This document shows positions 47,275-64,000 of a DNA stretch of 64,000 bases, piece after piece. Both the position numbers and the translations under genes were made by a program. A model generated the notes under the pieces. The model saw only the letters and a program-made list of their open reading frames with translations. It searched no databases and was not told the DNA's origin. The stretch's first letter is position 1. Each line of letters begins with the position of its first letter. Origin of the DNA: Cladocopium goreaui (Eukaryota > Sar > Dinophyceae > Suessiales > Symbiodiniaceae); assembly GCA_947184155.2 (NCBI GenBank), contig CAMXCT020000835.1:753388-817387 (forward strand), written 5' to 3'.

Positions 47275-47363
47275 TCAGGGCTAACGAAGGCTGCCACGCC
47301 TCCGCACCGAAATGAAGACCACCGGTGCCGGCTATGCACCCGCTCCCCGTCGGGTGGTTTGTG
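47275..47363 (-). CDS. Candidate exon between the two cold-shock genes
   Basis: The minus strand reads TNHPTGSGCIAGTGGLHFGA then EAWQPSLAL, phase 2-1, from TTGCAG| to a GTAAGA donor. A Gly-rich, protein-like segment. A plus-strand frame (MKTTGAGYAPAPRRVVCAAN) overlaps. If real, at least one other gene separates the paralogues. Family not recognised. Confidence 0.4.
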
Positions 47364-47732
47364 CTGCAAACGGCGGTGTTTTTTGGTGTAGCCATGCAAA
47401 GTGTCAACCAAACAACCTCTACATGACCCCCCAAAATGAAGGGTCTTGCCAAAACATGGGGCTAGATGGGCAAAAAATGAAAGGCTCAAGATGCAAGCTT
47501 GGGCCAGTAGGGCCACTGGTACATGTTTCGCTGTGAGGGTCGTATTTTTTGCCCATCCCAGTGGGAATCTCGGAGGGAAATCCATCAAATTGGCCAGTTG
47601 AGAAGGGGGAAACCATCCTGATTGCCGTTTTTAATTACAACATAGACATAGTAGTACATAGTCTGTATTCTTTTCAAAATATGTATGCTGATGCTACCAA
47701 ATCCATCTAAAGTCCATAACCAGGTGTCTCTT

Positions 47733-47850
47733 CCAGCCCACATCCTTTTTGCTTTTGCTTCGCTGATCCACCTTCGGATGCTATAATTGGACCTCCAAAG
47801 GGTGGCCACAGGAGCTGGGAGGATCTGCAGCTCCGAAGTTCCAATCGTTG
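47733..47850 (-). CDS. Candidate exon between the two cold-shock genes
   Basis: The minus strand reads SELQILPAPVATLWRSNYSI then RRWISEAKAKRMW, a basic helix-like stretch with several possible AG acceptors. Borders unresolved. Family not recognised. Confidence 0.3.
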
Positions 47851-48559
47851 AAATCTGTTGAATGGAGAGATTAAAGAAACAATGAAGACTTCTGAAGAAT
47901 GTATACATAAGACATGTTTGCTGCACCTTTTTAATGGCTGTGAGGCCTTTTCAAACTGGCCTTAAAATGGCACTGCTCTGACTAAATGCAACCAGGAACG
48001 CGATGGAACGCGATGGAACACGCACTGTACACACTGGCATTGCACAGCGCGAGTCACTTTGAGATCATTTGCAAGCTGAAAGTTCCGACAGCCTACAGCC
48101 AGTGATTGCCGGGGATCTTGTGGAGGGATATTGTGGAGTCTTTTTCCTAGGGCATGGCCACTAGCTTTGTGCTTGGGTCCTTACCTAGAACCAGTAGAAC
48201 CACAGGGAATCCTGTGTTGCACCCAAGCTTTTCTAACATCATGACAATCGGGATGTGCGTAGTCACAATCAAGATACTACTGTCCGCTACTAAGCTACCA
48301 GCATTGATGACATTTGCTTTTGAATATTGTGAAATATTATAAGACTCCCTCAAGCAGTATGCTGCATGCTGAAGTGGACAAAAACCTGTGATCTGAACAT
48401 AGTGTGGAAGCCAGCCTCTTTCCCCTATCCTCCTGCAACCAGGCATGGTTGAGAAACTCATGCGCAACGCATGGTTCCTGCAACAGGAGGTCATTGGCTG
48501 CAAACCGTGGAGAATGGGGATCCTACGTAACTGTTTGTTGATACCATCCTCTCCGTATT

Positions 48560-48840
48560 GTCGAAAAAAAAACATGCCAAAGGGAAGTCATCCCCTTCTC
48601 CCGAACGGTGTTTTTTATTGAAACACAAACTCAAATCTTGGACGATTCAAAGAACCCGGACTGCAGGAAACCTCAAGCAGGTGTACTGCACATCGCGACT
48701 CAGGCGAAATTGTCTCGTTTGGACCTGGCGGTGGATCGTGCGCCGCCCAATCCAATCCCACCATCGTCCACTGGCACGTTGCTACAGAAGTGTGGAAACT
48801 ACTTGCGGCAATCACTTTTTTATTGTGCTTAAGGGGTGGG
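48560..48840. other. Exon-like stretch, strand uncertain
   Basis: The plus frame HIATQAKLSRLDLAVDRAPP and the minus frame TSVATCQWTMVGLDWAAHDP overlap in a GC-rich island. Coding is possible; strand unresolved. Confidence 0.25.
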
Positions 48841-49109
48841 GGATCATCTTTCAGCAAGTTGATTAGATTGCCAAAGGGCAGTTTTGTTTGTCAAAAAAAA
48901 CAATTACAACTGGTGAAATACTTTTCTTCTCATAGTACTTTGCTCTCATGTACTTCATCCACTAGTTGGCTATGGTTCAAAATCACCCTGAATCATGAGA
49001 TGAGATCTTATCCGAGAAATATATGGGTGATGGTTTCAAATTCATACTAACATCATGATACGATCATCAAGAAACCGCAGTCATACGTTTATTTCAATCA
49101 TTGCATGTT

Positions 49110-50230
49110 GTAAATATAAAACATGTAATGTATATATATATATATATATATGATATATATGTGTTATATAATGTGTAATATAATGTGTAATACAATGTGT
49201 AATATAATGTGTATATATATAATATACCATATCCAAAACAAATGTAATATTGAATAAGTTGTTTTTGTTAATATATATTTATAATATAAAATACAAAATA
49301 TAATATATAATGTATATAATATATAATGTATACAATAATTCAATATATAGGATAATCTAATACGATATATAAAATATAATATATATGTAGACAAATAAAT
49401 AAATATATATATATGTAGTAAAACAAATATAATACTACATATATATTTATAATAATATAAATGCTATATATATGATATATATAATATACATAATATATAT
49501 ATAAAACGAAATAATAATCATAATACTATATGTATATAGTATCATATATAATATGATATATGTGATACATATATACATATACATTATCTATAGTGAAATA
49601 AATAATAAGAATAAAATAAATATAAGATACACTATATAGTGTGTATATATATACAAAAACATAATATATATATATATATATTCATAAAAAATGTGTATAT
49701 ATATATATATTATTTTAAATCTGTAAAAATATATAATCAAAATGTAATACATAAATATAATGTAATTAGTAACATATATATATATGTTTATATATACATA
49801 ATGTAATATATATATATATATACATATCTCATATACAATATATGCATATAAAACATTATATATAATGCTTTATATATATGATATGCATAATACATATTAT
49901 ATATAATATATAAAATATTATACATAAAATGAACTATATATATAATACTGTACATATAATGAAATAAATATATATAACATATAATATATCTAATATTAAT
50001 ATAATACAAAATAAATAATATATAATAAACACCGTATAATATCATTATATACATTACATTACATTACATTACATTATATTATATTATATTATATATATTA
50101 CATTACATTATATATAATGTATTACATATATGTAATGTGACATATATATATATATTATTATTATGTAAAATACATAATATATATATACATATGTATATAT
50201 ATATATTATGATAATATGCATAATATATAA
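49110..50230. repeat. AT-rich low-complexity spacer, about 1.1 kb
   Basis: Almost entirely A/T with TATATA runs, TACAT repeats (50050-50080, ATTAC units) and short inverted AT blocks. It lies directly downstream of paralogue B. Tyr/Ile-rich frames here are artefacts. Confidence 0.9.
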
Positions 50231-50272
50231 ATATGCATAAGTACGTAACAATATATTTCAACAGAATCCTTC

Positions 50273-53200
50273 TCAAAGCACCGCAGCCCGCCTGGGAGAC
50301 CTCTGCCTGGGAGGAGACCTAGACCTAGAAGAAGAGGACGAACGCCGGCGCCTCTCACGCTCGTGCCTGGCGCATCACTCGACCATTGCCACATGGCTAC
50401 ACTCTTGGATATATACGGATTAATAGTGGATAATAATCGTAATGATATGTTTGTATATAGTGTGTATATATATATATATGCAGATTTCCGAAGCATGGGG
50501 TACCCCCAAATCATCAAATTAGACAACTTTCAAGGATTTAAACAACCAGTAAATCCAGTATGCCTGGGGATCCACCATTGCAAGAAACCCCATGTATAGT
50601 GTGCCAATCAAGTGTACTATGGCATAATATGACATATGATTGTATACAATAATATACAATTCAGCACAGGTTTTTGAAAATATATATGAACATCTAATGA
50701 TAATATATAGTAATTATGGATATTCTGCTGTATACTATCGATATATTGTAGATATCTTGCTCACCAAATCCATTCATGATCCTTTCATGAAAGGTCTTCT
50801 CTCGCCGGAAAGAGTGGTGAACTTTCCAACAACCACGGGGGTTGTACGGAAACAAGAACAGAAAAACAACGTCCCTTATAAGCCTTATAGTTCTGAATCA
50901 TTCTGAATTGTCACTTGTTACAGCAAATTCGATGACAATTGTTGAACATTCATACAAAAAAACTATGGACTTCTTACAGCACATTCTTTGAAAATTTTTG
51001 AAAAATCATACGAAAAATCCATGGCAACTGCGCCTCATGAACAGCTCGCGCGCCGTGAGGTGGCGATTTCCTCCGTTGCTGATGTCGTCCCCACGGTTGT
51101 CGCCACCAAAGCGATCGCCGCCGCCTGGGACGGCAAGGGACGGCAAGGGACGGCACTGAAAGCTTCAGATTTGACGTAAATCCATGGTAAATCTATCCCT
51201 GTGAATCAAATACTGGGTCTATTTGCTGACATTTGCGGTAAACCTTGCTTTTTGACGTCCGTATGAATTATTTGACGTCCGTAGTCAAAAATTGGCAACA
51301 TTTGCGGGAACGATAATTTTACCGTAAAATGCGATGAGCACGAGCCAAGAGTAACAAGGTATATAAAATGAGGGGTCAATCCTGAAGAGATCACGGTTCA
51401 TCACGTTTTGTCACGGTATTTTCGACAAATGTCATAATTTTAAGTGGCAAAAAGATGATTCGTCACGATTTGTCACGATTTTGAACTACATATGGCCATG
51501 ATCAACTCGCATGCGCATCTTCGAAACAAAGGATGTCTGCGTTGTTTCATCAATTTCCGACAAAATCCGGTGGATTTCCGACAGATTCCGACAAATGTCA
51601 CCAAAATCAAGCGTTAACGTAGATGTAGCCGTATTTTGACTACGTTGCTATTTTTGATCTATATGCCGACATCGATTCTCAGGGTATGGTAAATCTATGG
51701 TTCCTGTAGATACGAGGCCGTGTTTAGTGTTCAAATTCATCATGTCTGCAAGTACATCATCACATATCATCACCATGTTCCCAATCCACATTGCCATTTT
51801 GTGGTGTACCAGGGTATAACAATGTATAACCCATCAGTGCACAAAGTATCTTGGGTCAACCAAACCAACAGCACAGCCAAGATTCCCTTGCCACCTTTCC
51901 CCTTGCCACGATCATCACGGCGATCGTCACGGCGATCATAATCCCGACCTTGGAACAGGTGATGGGACATGGTTTTCTGAACCCATGATGAACCCATGAT
52001 GAACACGTGGAGGCTTAAGGGATTCAACTTGTCTGCTTTGGTGCTTTTATCCCACAAAAATATTTGCCATCTCAACCAATCATCCCAAGATATCCCAAGT
52101 AGGGCACTGGATGGGCACTGGGATGATGGTTAATCCATGGATCCACAAGCCATGCATGGTACTGGCACTTAACCACAATGAAACGAAAACAATGGTGAAA
52201 TAATTTCCCTTAATAGTCTCCAATAAAATGATGTTTTAGTCATCATTTCTGGTCACATCCTTTGAAATTGCTACAGAACTGATGGCAGCTTTGCATGCCC
52301 GGCTACGATCATCGCGGCGGTCATCACGGCGGTCATCACGGCGGTCATCACGGCGGTCGTCACGGCGGTCGTCACGGCGACGATCGTCGCGGCGGTCGTC
52401 GCGGCGGTCGTCGTAGCCGCCGCCGCCGCCACCGCCCTCAATGGACACGTTCACCGCACGCATCTTGCCCTGGGAGGAATTGTGATCAACCAATATGGAT
52501 TTATGCAACAAACATGTGGATCTAGCCAACAGTAATGAGGATTCAACAAATAAGAAACGATTAAATTCATCCAAGCAATACGGAGTAAGATAATTGGCTA
52601 TTGCTGAACACTTTCTTGGGTACAAGCAGACTAAGGATTAACTCAAGGGACTTTGGAGGTTGTCAAATCTCTGGCCCACAGGTGGTACAGCTTCCAACCA
52701 TCCATTCCCTGACCCTCCTGGACCTTGGGGATGGTTTACTAACGTGACCAGCCCTAAGTGGCTCCGAAACTTTCCCGCAAAGGCTCTTTTTTATGCTCAC
52801 GACATCTCACGATAAGTACGCAATTATCACAATTTGGAAACTGTTCCACAAACTTTCCCCGGTTTTCCCGGCCTTGCGATCGTCATATTCCGGCTCAAAA
52901 CGCACCTTGTCTCCCTTCCCGAGACCCTTGCAGCCACGCAAAGAAGAAGTGTGGCAAAACAAGTCCTCGCCACCGTCGTCAGGACCTGGACGGCAGATGA
53001 CGGCAGAACTGGTTCCAGCTTTGAATTCTTGGAATTCCATGGATTTTTTCATCAGTTCAATCAGTCCATCTTGTAGATCTTATAGATGTAGATAGCGATC
53101 GTTTGCAAGATCTCAAAGACATCAACATAAATCAATAGTTTTGAAACTACAAACAGTCCTTAATATGGTTATGGATCAAAACCCTCGTACCCTAACCTTA

Positions 53201-53414
53201 AAATAGCTGGTTGATGGATGGTTATTCCCCCAAATATGGTACAGTTATGGCCATTTATCAGTTATAACTGGTTATAAGTACTTATAACTGGTAAAGGGCC
53301 ATAACTGTAATAATAGGTTTTGACCCATCCCCATATCTTCACAGCTCATTCCAGGCCTATGAAGCCGAAGCCTTTGTCCTCGTTCCAATTTTTCACGACA
53401 CCAGTCTTGGACAT
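50273..53414 (-). CDS. Cold-shock-domain RNA-binding protein with RDD repeats and RS tail (paralogue B)
   Basis: Six exons: 53357-53414, 52873-52985, 52307-52469, 51886-51948, 51034-51124 and 50273-50366, giving 193 codons plus stop. The cold-shock domain spans about residues 1-69: MSKTGVVKNWNEDKGFGFIG with RNP1 KGFGFI, GGEDLFCHTS with the RNP2-like site, and GKMRAVNVSIEG. Seven Gly, then YDDRR and RDD repeats, RDYDRRDDRRDDRGKGKGG, GGGDRFGGDNRGDD, LTARELFMR, and the tail RRRRSSSSSRSRSPPRQ. Role inferred as for paralogue A: RNA chaperone or mRNA-binding factor. Donors are GC (introns 1, 2, 5), GT (3) and GA (4); every acceptor is AG|G. Introns 2 (after DDRK) and 3 (inside the RDD repeats) have no counterpart in paralogue A. 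Gene B lies 4.1 kb upstream of gene A in the same orientation. Confidence 0.88.
50497..50597. repeat. Family C element in intron 5 of cold-shock gene B
   Basis: GGGGTACCCCCAAATCATCA at the left, GGGGATCCACCATTGCAAGA then AACCCCAT at the right; the outermost left arm is lost. Confidence 0.55.
53241..53308. repeat. 68-bp hairpin in intron 1 of cold-shock gene B
   Basis: ACAGTTATGGCC at the left and GGCCATAACTGT at the right are exact inverted repeats; CAGTTATAA and TTATAACTG continue the stem. It may be a very short inverted-repeat element. Confidence 0.7.
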
Positions 53415-54300
53415 GTCGACTCTGGTCACCTTGGAGAAATCTTCCAGAAGTTGAGAGCAAGGGAAAATCCACAGAATGTTCAACCATATTCAACCCCTTT
53501 GTTGATTGAATATATGTACATATACATATATATATATCTAACTTATAACCATGGAATAACCTGTAGAGACATGCCAACCATGTCCAAGCCAGCTCAGGTT
53601 TCAAGCGGCTCATTCGGACAAGTGAAGGGAGTGAGCCCACGGAGATCCACAATGAACTGAGTTTCCACGTTGGCATCGAAAATAAAGATTTGGCAAACTA
53701 AATCTCAAATGACAATTGAACTATGGGAAGATGTACGGTAAAAACCATTGAACATCTATATCAATCCCAGATGATCATATTGATTTGACTATATCCCCAG
53801 GTGAAAGCCATCCTGTAGCTATAGATTTCTCCTTTAAAAATAGACCCACAATCGAAGAGTGCACCAACTACAAAGCCCGCTGACGCCAAATCACAGCAGG
53901 GGTGCCGGAACGCTGCCGCAATCGCCGCGGTGGCAGAGGCTTGAAGACGAAACAGCTGAGTCGTACGTCACTCGTGTCGCATCCAATTTGCATCTTGAGT
54001 TTTGTAGTACATTTGTTGTTGAGCAATGGACAATGGAGAATGAACTTAAAATAAACACCATTGAAAAAACTCAATTCGACAATAATTGCTGTTCTATCAT
54101 AGTTGTTCAATGTGTTTTCCCCTTCAAAAGAGACAGCAATGGGTTGGTCAGCGACCGGTGCTGTGCGACCGCGCCGCGACCCTTTCTTTTTCCAGCGGGA
54201 TCAGCTCATCGTGGCGGCCGCCTGACAGCTTGCCGCCTGACAGCTTGATTCATGGAGGAAAACACGTGTTGGTATCCCAGAGCGGTTAGTTTGGATATGT

Positions 54301-54482
54301 TTAGATAATACCACTGTTGAAGAGCTTGGCAACTACGTCGCCTTTCACATCTGACAAACTCAAGATCCTCTTTCAGGTCAGTATGGAACAGCTTTCCAAG
54401 AGGAATAGGTCGGTCACCAACAAAAATTGATAAAACTTTGTTGAGTATTGTGCCCCGGGATGGATCCAAACCTCTACTTGGG
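54301..54482 (-). CDS. Candidate exon, unknown protein
   Basis: The minus strand is open and protein-like: GTILNKVLSIFVGDRPIPLG, then KLFHTDLKEDLEFVRCERRR and SCQALQQW. A second minus frame through the same DNA (VEVWIHPGAQYSTKFYQF) is also open. Borders not resolved. It lies between the Vps52-like gene and cold-shock gene B. Confidence 0.4.
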
Positions 54483-54714
54483 GGGATGAACACCCATAAA
54501 CCTCATCTGTTTTGATGTTCGAAAGGGGTTTTGAGCCGTAGGCCAGGAGGCCATTTCCAGCCTCATGTGAAGTTGTCCCGACGAACCCTGGCACGGAAAG
54601 CCCATGGTGGCTGAGTTGTCTGTCCCTATTTTTGGATTTCATTCAAGTGGAAACCTCCAAACAAATCAAAGTGATTAGAATGTAATTAGACCTAGCCTAC
54701 ATACATATAATACA

Positions 54715-54743
54715 ATATAATATAATATAATATCATATAATAT

Positions 54744-54803
<60 letters not shown>

Positions 54804-54920
54804 ATATACATATAATAAAATATAATATACATATAATATAATATAATATACATGTAATATAATATAATATAAGATACATATAATATAATATAATATACAT
54901 ATAATATAATATAATTATAG
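54715..54920. repeat. ATACAT/AATATA microsatellite
   Basis: Twelve or so ATACAT units at 54745-54800, then TAATATAATATACATA-type repeats. Confidence 0.9.
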
Positions 54921-55087
54921 GAAGGCATAGATCAACATGTACATAACATTACATAACCATACTTCCCACAGCGTCATAAGTTTGTTCCTGGGATCTCTGG
55001 GATCAACTGCGTCAACTCGGAATCATGTGGCCCGATCTGTGACAATTTTTTTGGGTCCCATATGGGCTTTATTTGGTCTTAGGATAT

Positions 55088-55194
55088 CTGGTTGGTGGTA
55101 TACGAACCCCTCTGAAAAATGATGGAGTTCGTCAGTTGGGATGATCATTCCCAAGATGATGGGAAAAGCAAAAATGGTCCAAACCACCAACCAG
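55088..55194. repeat. Family B inverted-repeat element
   Basis: CTGGTTGGTGGTATACGAAC to CCAAACCACCAACCAG, complete, with ATAT directly outside both ends (probable target duplication). Confidence 0.8.
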
Positions 55195-55208
55195 ATATGT
55201 TAGGATCT

Positions 55209-55322
55209 ATGGAGGTTTCCTAGAAATGGGGGTACCGTACCCCAAAAAAAACAACAAATACTATAGGAATTTGTACTGTAAACCATCCATTTTTGGGTAC
55301 CCCCATTTCAAGAACGCCCCAT
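55209..55322. repeat. Family C inverted-repeat element
   Basis: GGAGGTTTCCTAGAAATGGG at the left, TGGGTACCCCCATTTCAAGA then ACGCCCCAT at the right. It starts only 15 bp after a family B copy. Confidence 0.65.
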
Positions 55323-55339
55323 ATTAGGGTGAGGACTAT

Positions 55340-55432
55340 ATAGGACTCTCTTCCCAACAGACCCTGGCGCAGCTGTCAATCTTGCCAGTTCCACTCCATG
55401 AGGATCCTCGGGGATCGCTGAGAGGCGTGCAG
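55340..55432 (-). CDS. Possible last exon of the Vps52-like gene
   Basis: GC-rich, after CTCAG| or CGAG|. In the phase left by exon 55567-55639 it reads either IPEDPHGVELARLTAAPGS or SSWSGTGKIDSCARVCWEE. I cannot choose between them, and neither clearly matches the family C-terminus. Confidence 0.25.
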
Positions 55433-55566
55433 TTGATTTGAATCCAGTGTTTTCCTCCAAAATTTGAACCCAGTTGCTGTCTCAAAATTTCAACCCCCCC
55501 TTTCCGGACTTCGAAGCGTTCCCCATGTTCTGTTGCCAAGGCCAACGGGACAACGCCACGTCGTGC

Positions 55567-62949
<7,383 letters not shown>

Positions 62950-63532
62950 CTTGGGCAACTCTGAAGCACTGCAGATGATGGGATGTTCATGGGATTTTGC
63001 CAACAGGTGCAGGATTTTGCAACCATCCACCGTATCATGGGTATCTAATGGCTATACTCAGGAAAAACATGATGTAGTACCATTGAATGGCGATGATATC
63101 ATTTCCAATGGTCCAATGGCTACAATGAGGTAAACCCAATAAACCATCCCAGTCACCAACCATTTGGGGTTATGTTTCATCATCGAAAACATGGGGTCAT
63201 GGGTCGGTATACCAAATAATAAACCCCAATTGGGAATAATTGATGTAATGGGGGATTGTATAGAATGGATGTAATGGGATGATGGGAAGAATATAGCCAA
63301 AACCCAACACCAGAGTGGGCAGAACAACCAAAGAATCATCCAGTGGTGGGTGTTTGAGGCATCAACGCCGGCCCAGAAACAATGGTTGTGGATCATAATC
63401 CTACTTAGATGGCCAATATTGTCATGTATTGTTAGTAAAGACCACCGTTTTTTTTCAGCCGGGTTTCCCCCCATCCCTGGCATGATTGCATCGGAGATTT
63501 TGGCGACACGGCCAACTCGACCACACCTTCAT

Positions 63533-63662
63533 CTGGTTGGTGGTTGACCTACCCCTCTGAAAAATATGAAAGTCAGTTGAGTCAGTTGAGTCAGTTGAGT
63601 CAGTTGGGATTATTCTTCACAATATGATGGAAAAATAAACAATGTTCCAAACCACCAACCAG
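63533..63662. repeat. Family B element with 5-bp target duplication
   Basis: CTGGTTGGTGGTTGACCTAC to CCAAACCACCAACCAG, complete, with TTCAT directly outside both ends. The interior carries a four-fold AGTTGAGTC expansion. Confidence 0.85.
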
Positions 63663-64000
63663 TTCATGATTAAATTAGGGCCATCAAAGACAACTTATCA
63701 AAACGACTGGCGCCACATGTCTTTTGCTCCCCGGATGTTCCGTAGACCAGGTAGCAAACTAATCAGGTTCGGGCTGCCCAGTGGTCGATGGCTCCACTTA
63801 AAACGGGCACCCGTTGTCTTTTTCTTGGAATGGTCCGGTTGTTCAAGACAGACTGACCATAAGATACAACATTGGCTGGTTGCTATGTAATGCTATCTAA
63901 TGCTATGTACACGTGTAACCTCCATTGAGCAAGAGATGCATTGTCAGGCCGCACCCGTAATGTTCAGGTCGCAAGAAATGGGAGCATCAAGCAGAACACA
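63663..64000. other. Right end of window, nothing assigned
   Basis: Moderate GC with open frames on both strands but no clear exon. It may hold earlier Vps52-like exons. Confidence 0.3.

Overview
The window looks like nuclear DNA of a dinoflagellate, most probably a Suessiales alga (Symbiodiniaceae or Polarella-like). This is inferred from gene structure, not from a database match. Coding sequence is cut into very short exons (about 35-165 nt) spread through long, AT-rich, repeat-filled introns. Where reading frames fix the junctions, most introns start with GC (15 of 21), some with GT (5) and one with GA, and they almost always end AG followed by exonic G. Terminal-inverted-repeat elements of about 100 bp are scattered throughout. 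No bacterial operon signals, rRNA or tRNA were seen, and no spliced-leader sequence was found.

Almost all supportable exons lie on the minus strand, as expected of a one-way dinoflagellate gene block. From high to low coordinates: (1) 62.9-55.6 kb, the C-terminal half of a Vps52-like GARP/EARP tethering subunit. (2) 53.4-50.3 kb and 46.2-42.7 kb, two tandem paralogues of a cold-shock-domain RNA-binding protein with a Gly/Arg/Asp-repeat region and an Arg/Ser tail. These paralogues share three intron positions and each has two more that the other lacks. (3) 40.9-28.3 kb, many exon-sized open segments from genes I do not recognise. (4) 27.5-20.3 kb, a phosphopantetheine adenylyltransferase (CoA synthesis) with seven core exons and four probable N-terminal exons. 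(5) 18.7-17.3 kb, three exons that join in frame, of an unknown protein. (6) 12.8-6.1 kb, a possible gene with an acidic N-terminus. (7) the extreme left, an exon resembling the first membrane segment of a TauE/SafE-type transporter running off the window.

The rest is repeats. Four families of short inverted-repeat elements (called A, B, C and D here) occur mainly in introns, several within a few bases of a splice site or stop codon, so they are candidates for introner-like elements. Family B copies have 4-6 bp target duplications and family A copies are flanked by TA. There is also an element family ending in GAGTCAAAAT inverted repeats, a 71-bp tandem array (35.6 kb), a 10-bp minisatellite (27.6 kb), a 360-bp direct duplication inside a block of AAATTATTTTGGGG-type repeats (59.3-61.0 kb), TAC microsatellites, and an AT-rich spacer of about 1.1 kb between the two cold-shock genes.

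The recognised genes are housekeeping functions (RNA binding, CoA synthesis, endosome-to-Golgi tethering) and do not form a pathway. The notable biology is intron gain or loss between recent paralogues, together with the mobile elements that may cause it. Exon borders were placed by eye; only the four recognised genes are constrained by homology or by comparison of paralogues.
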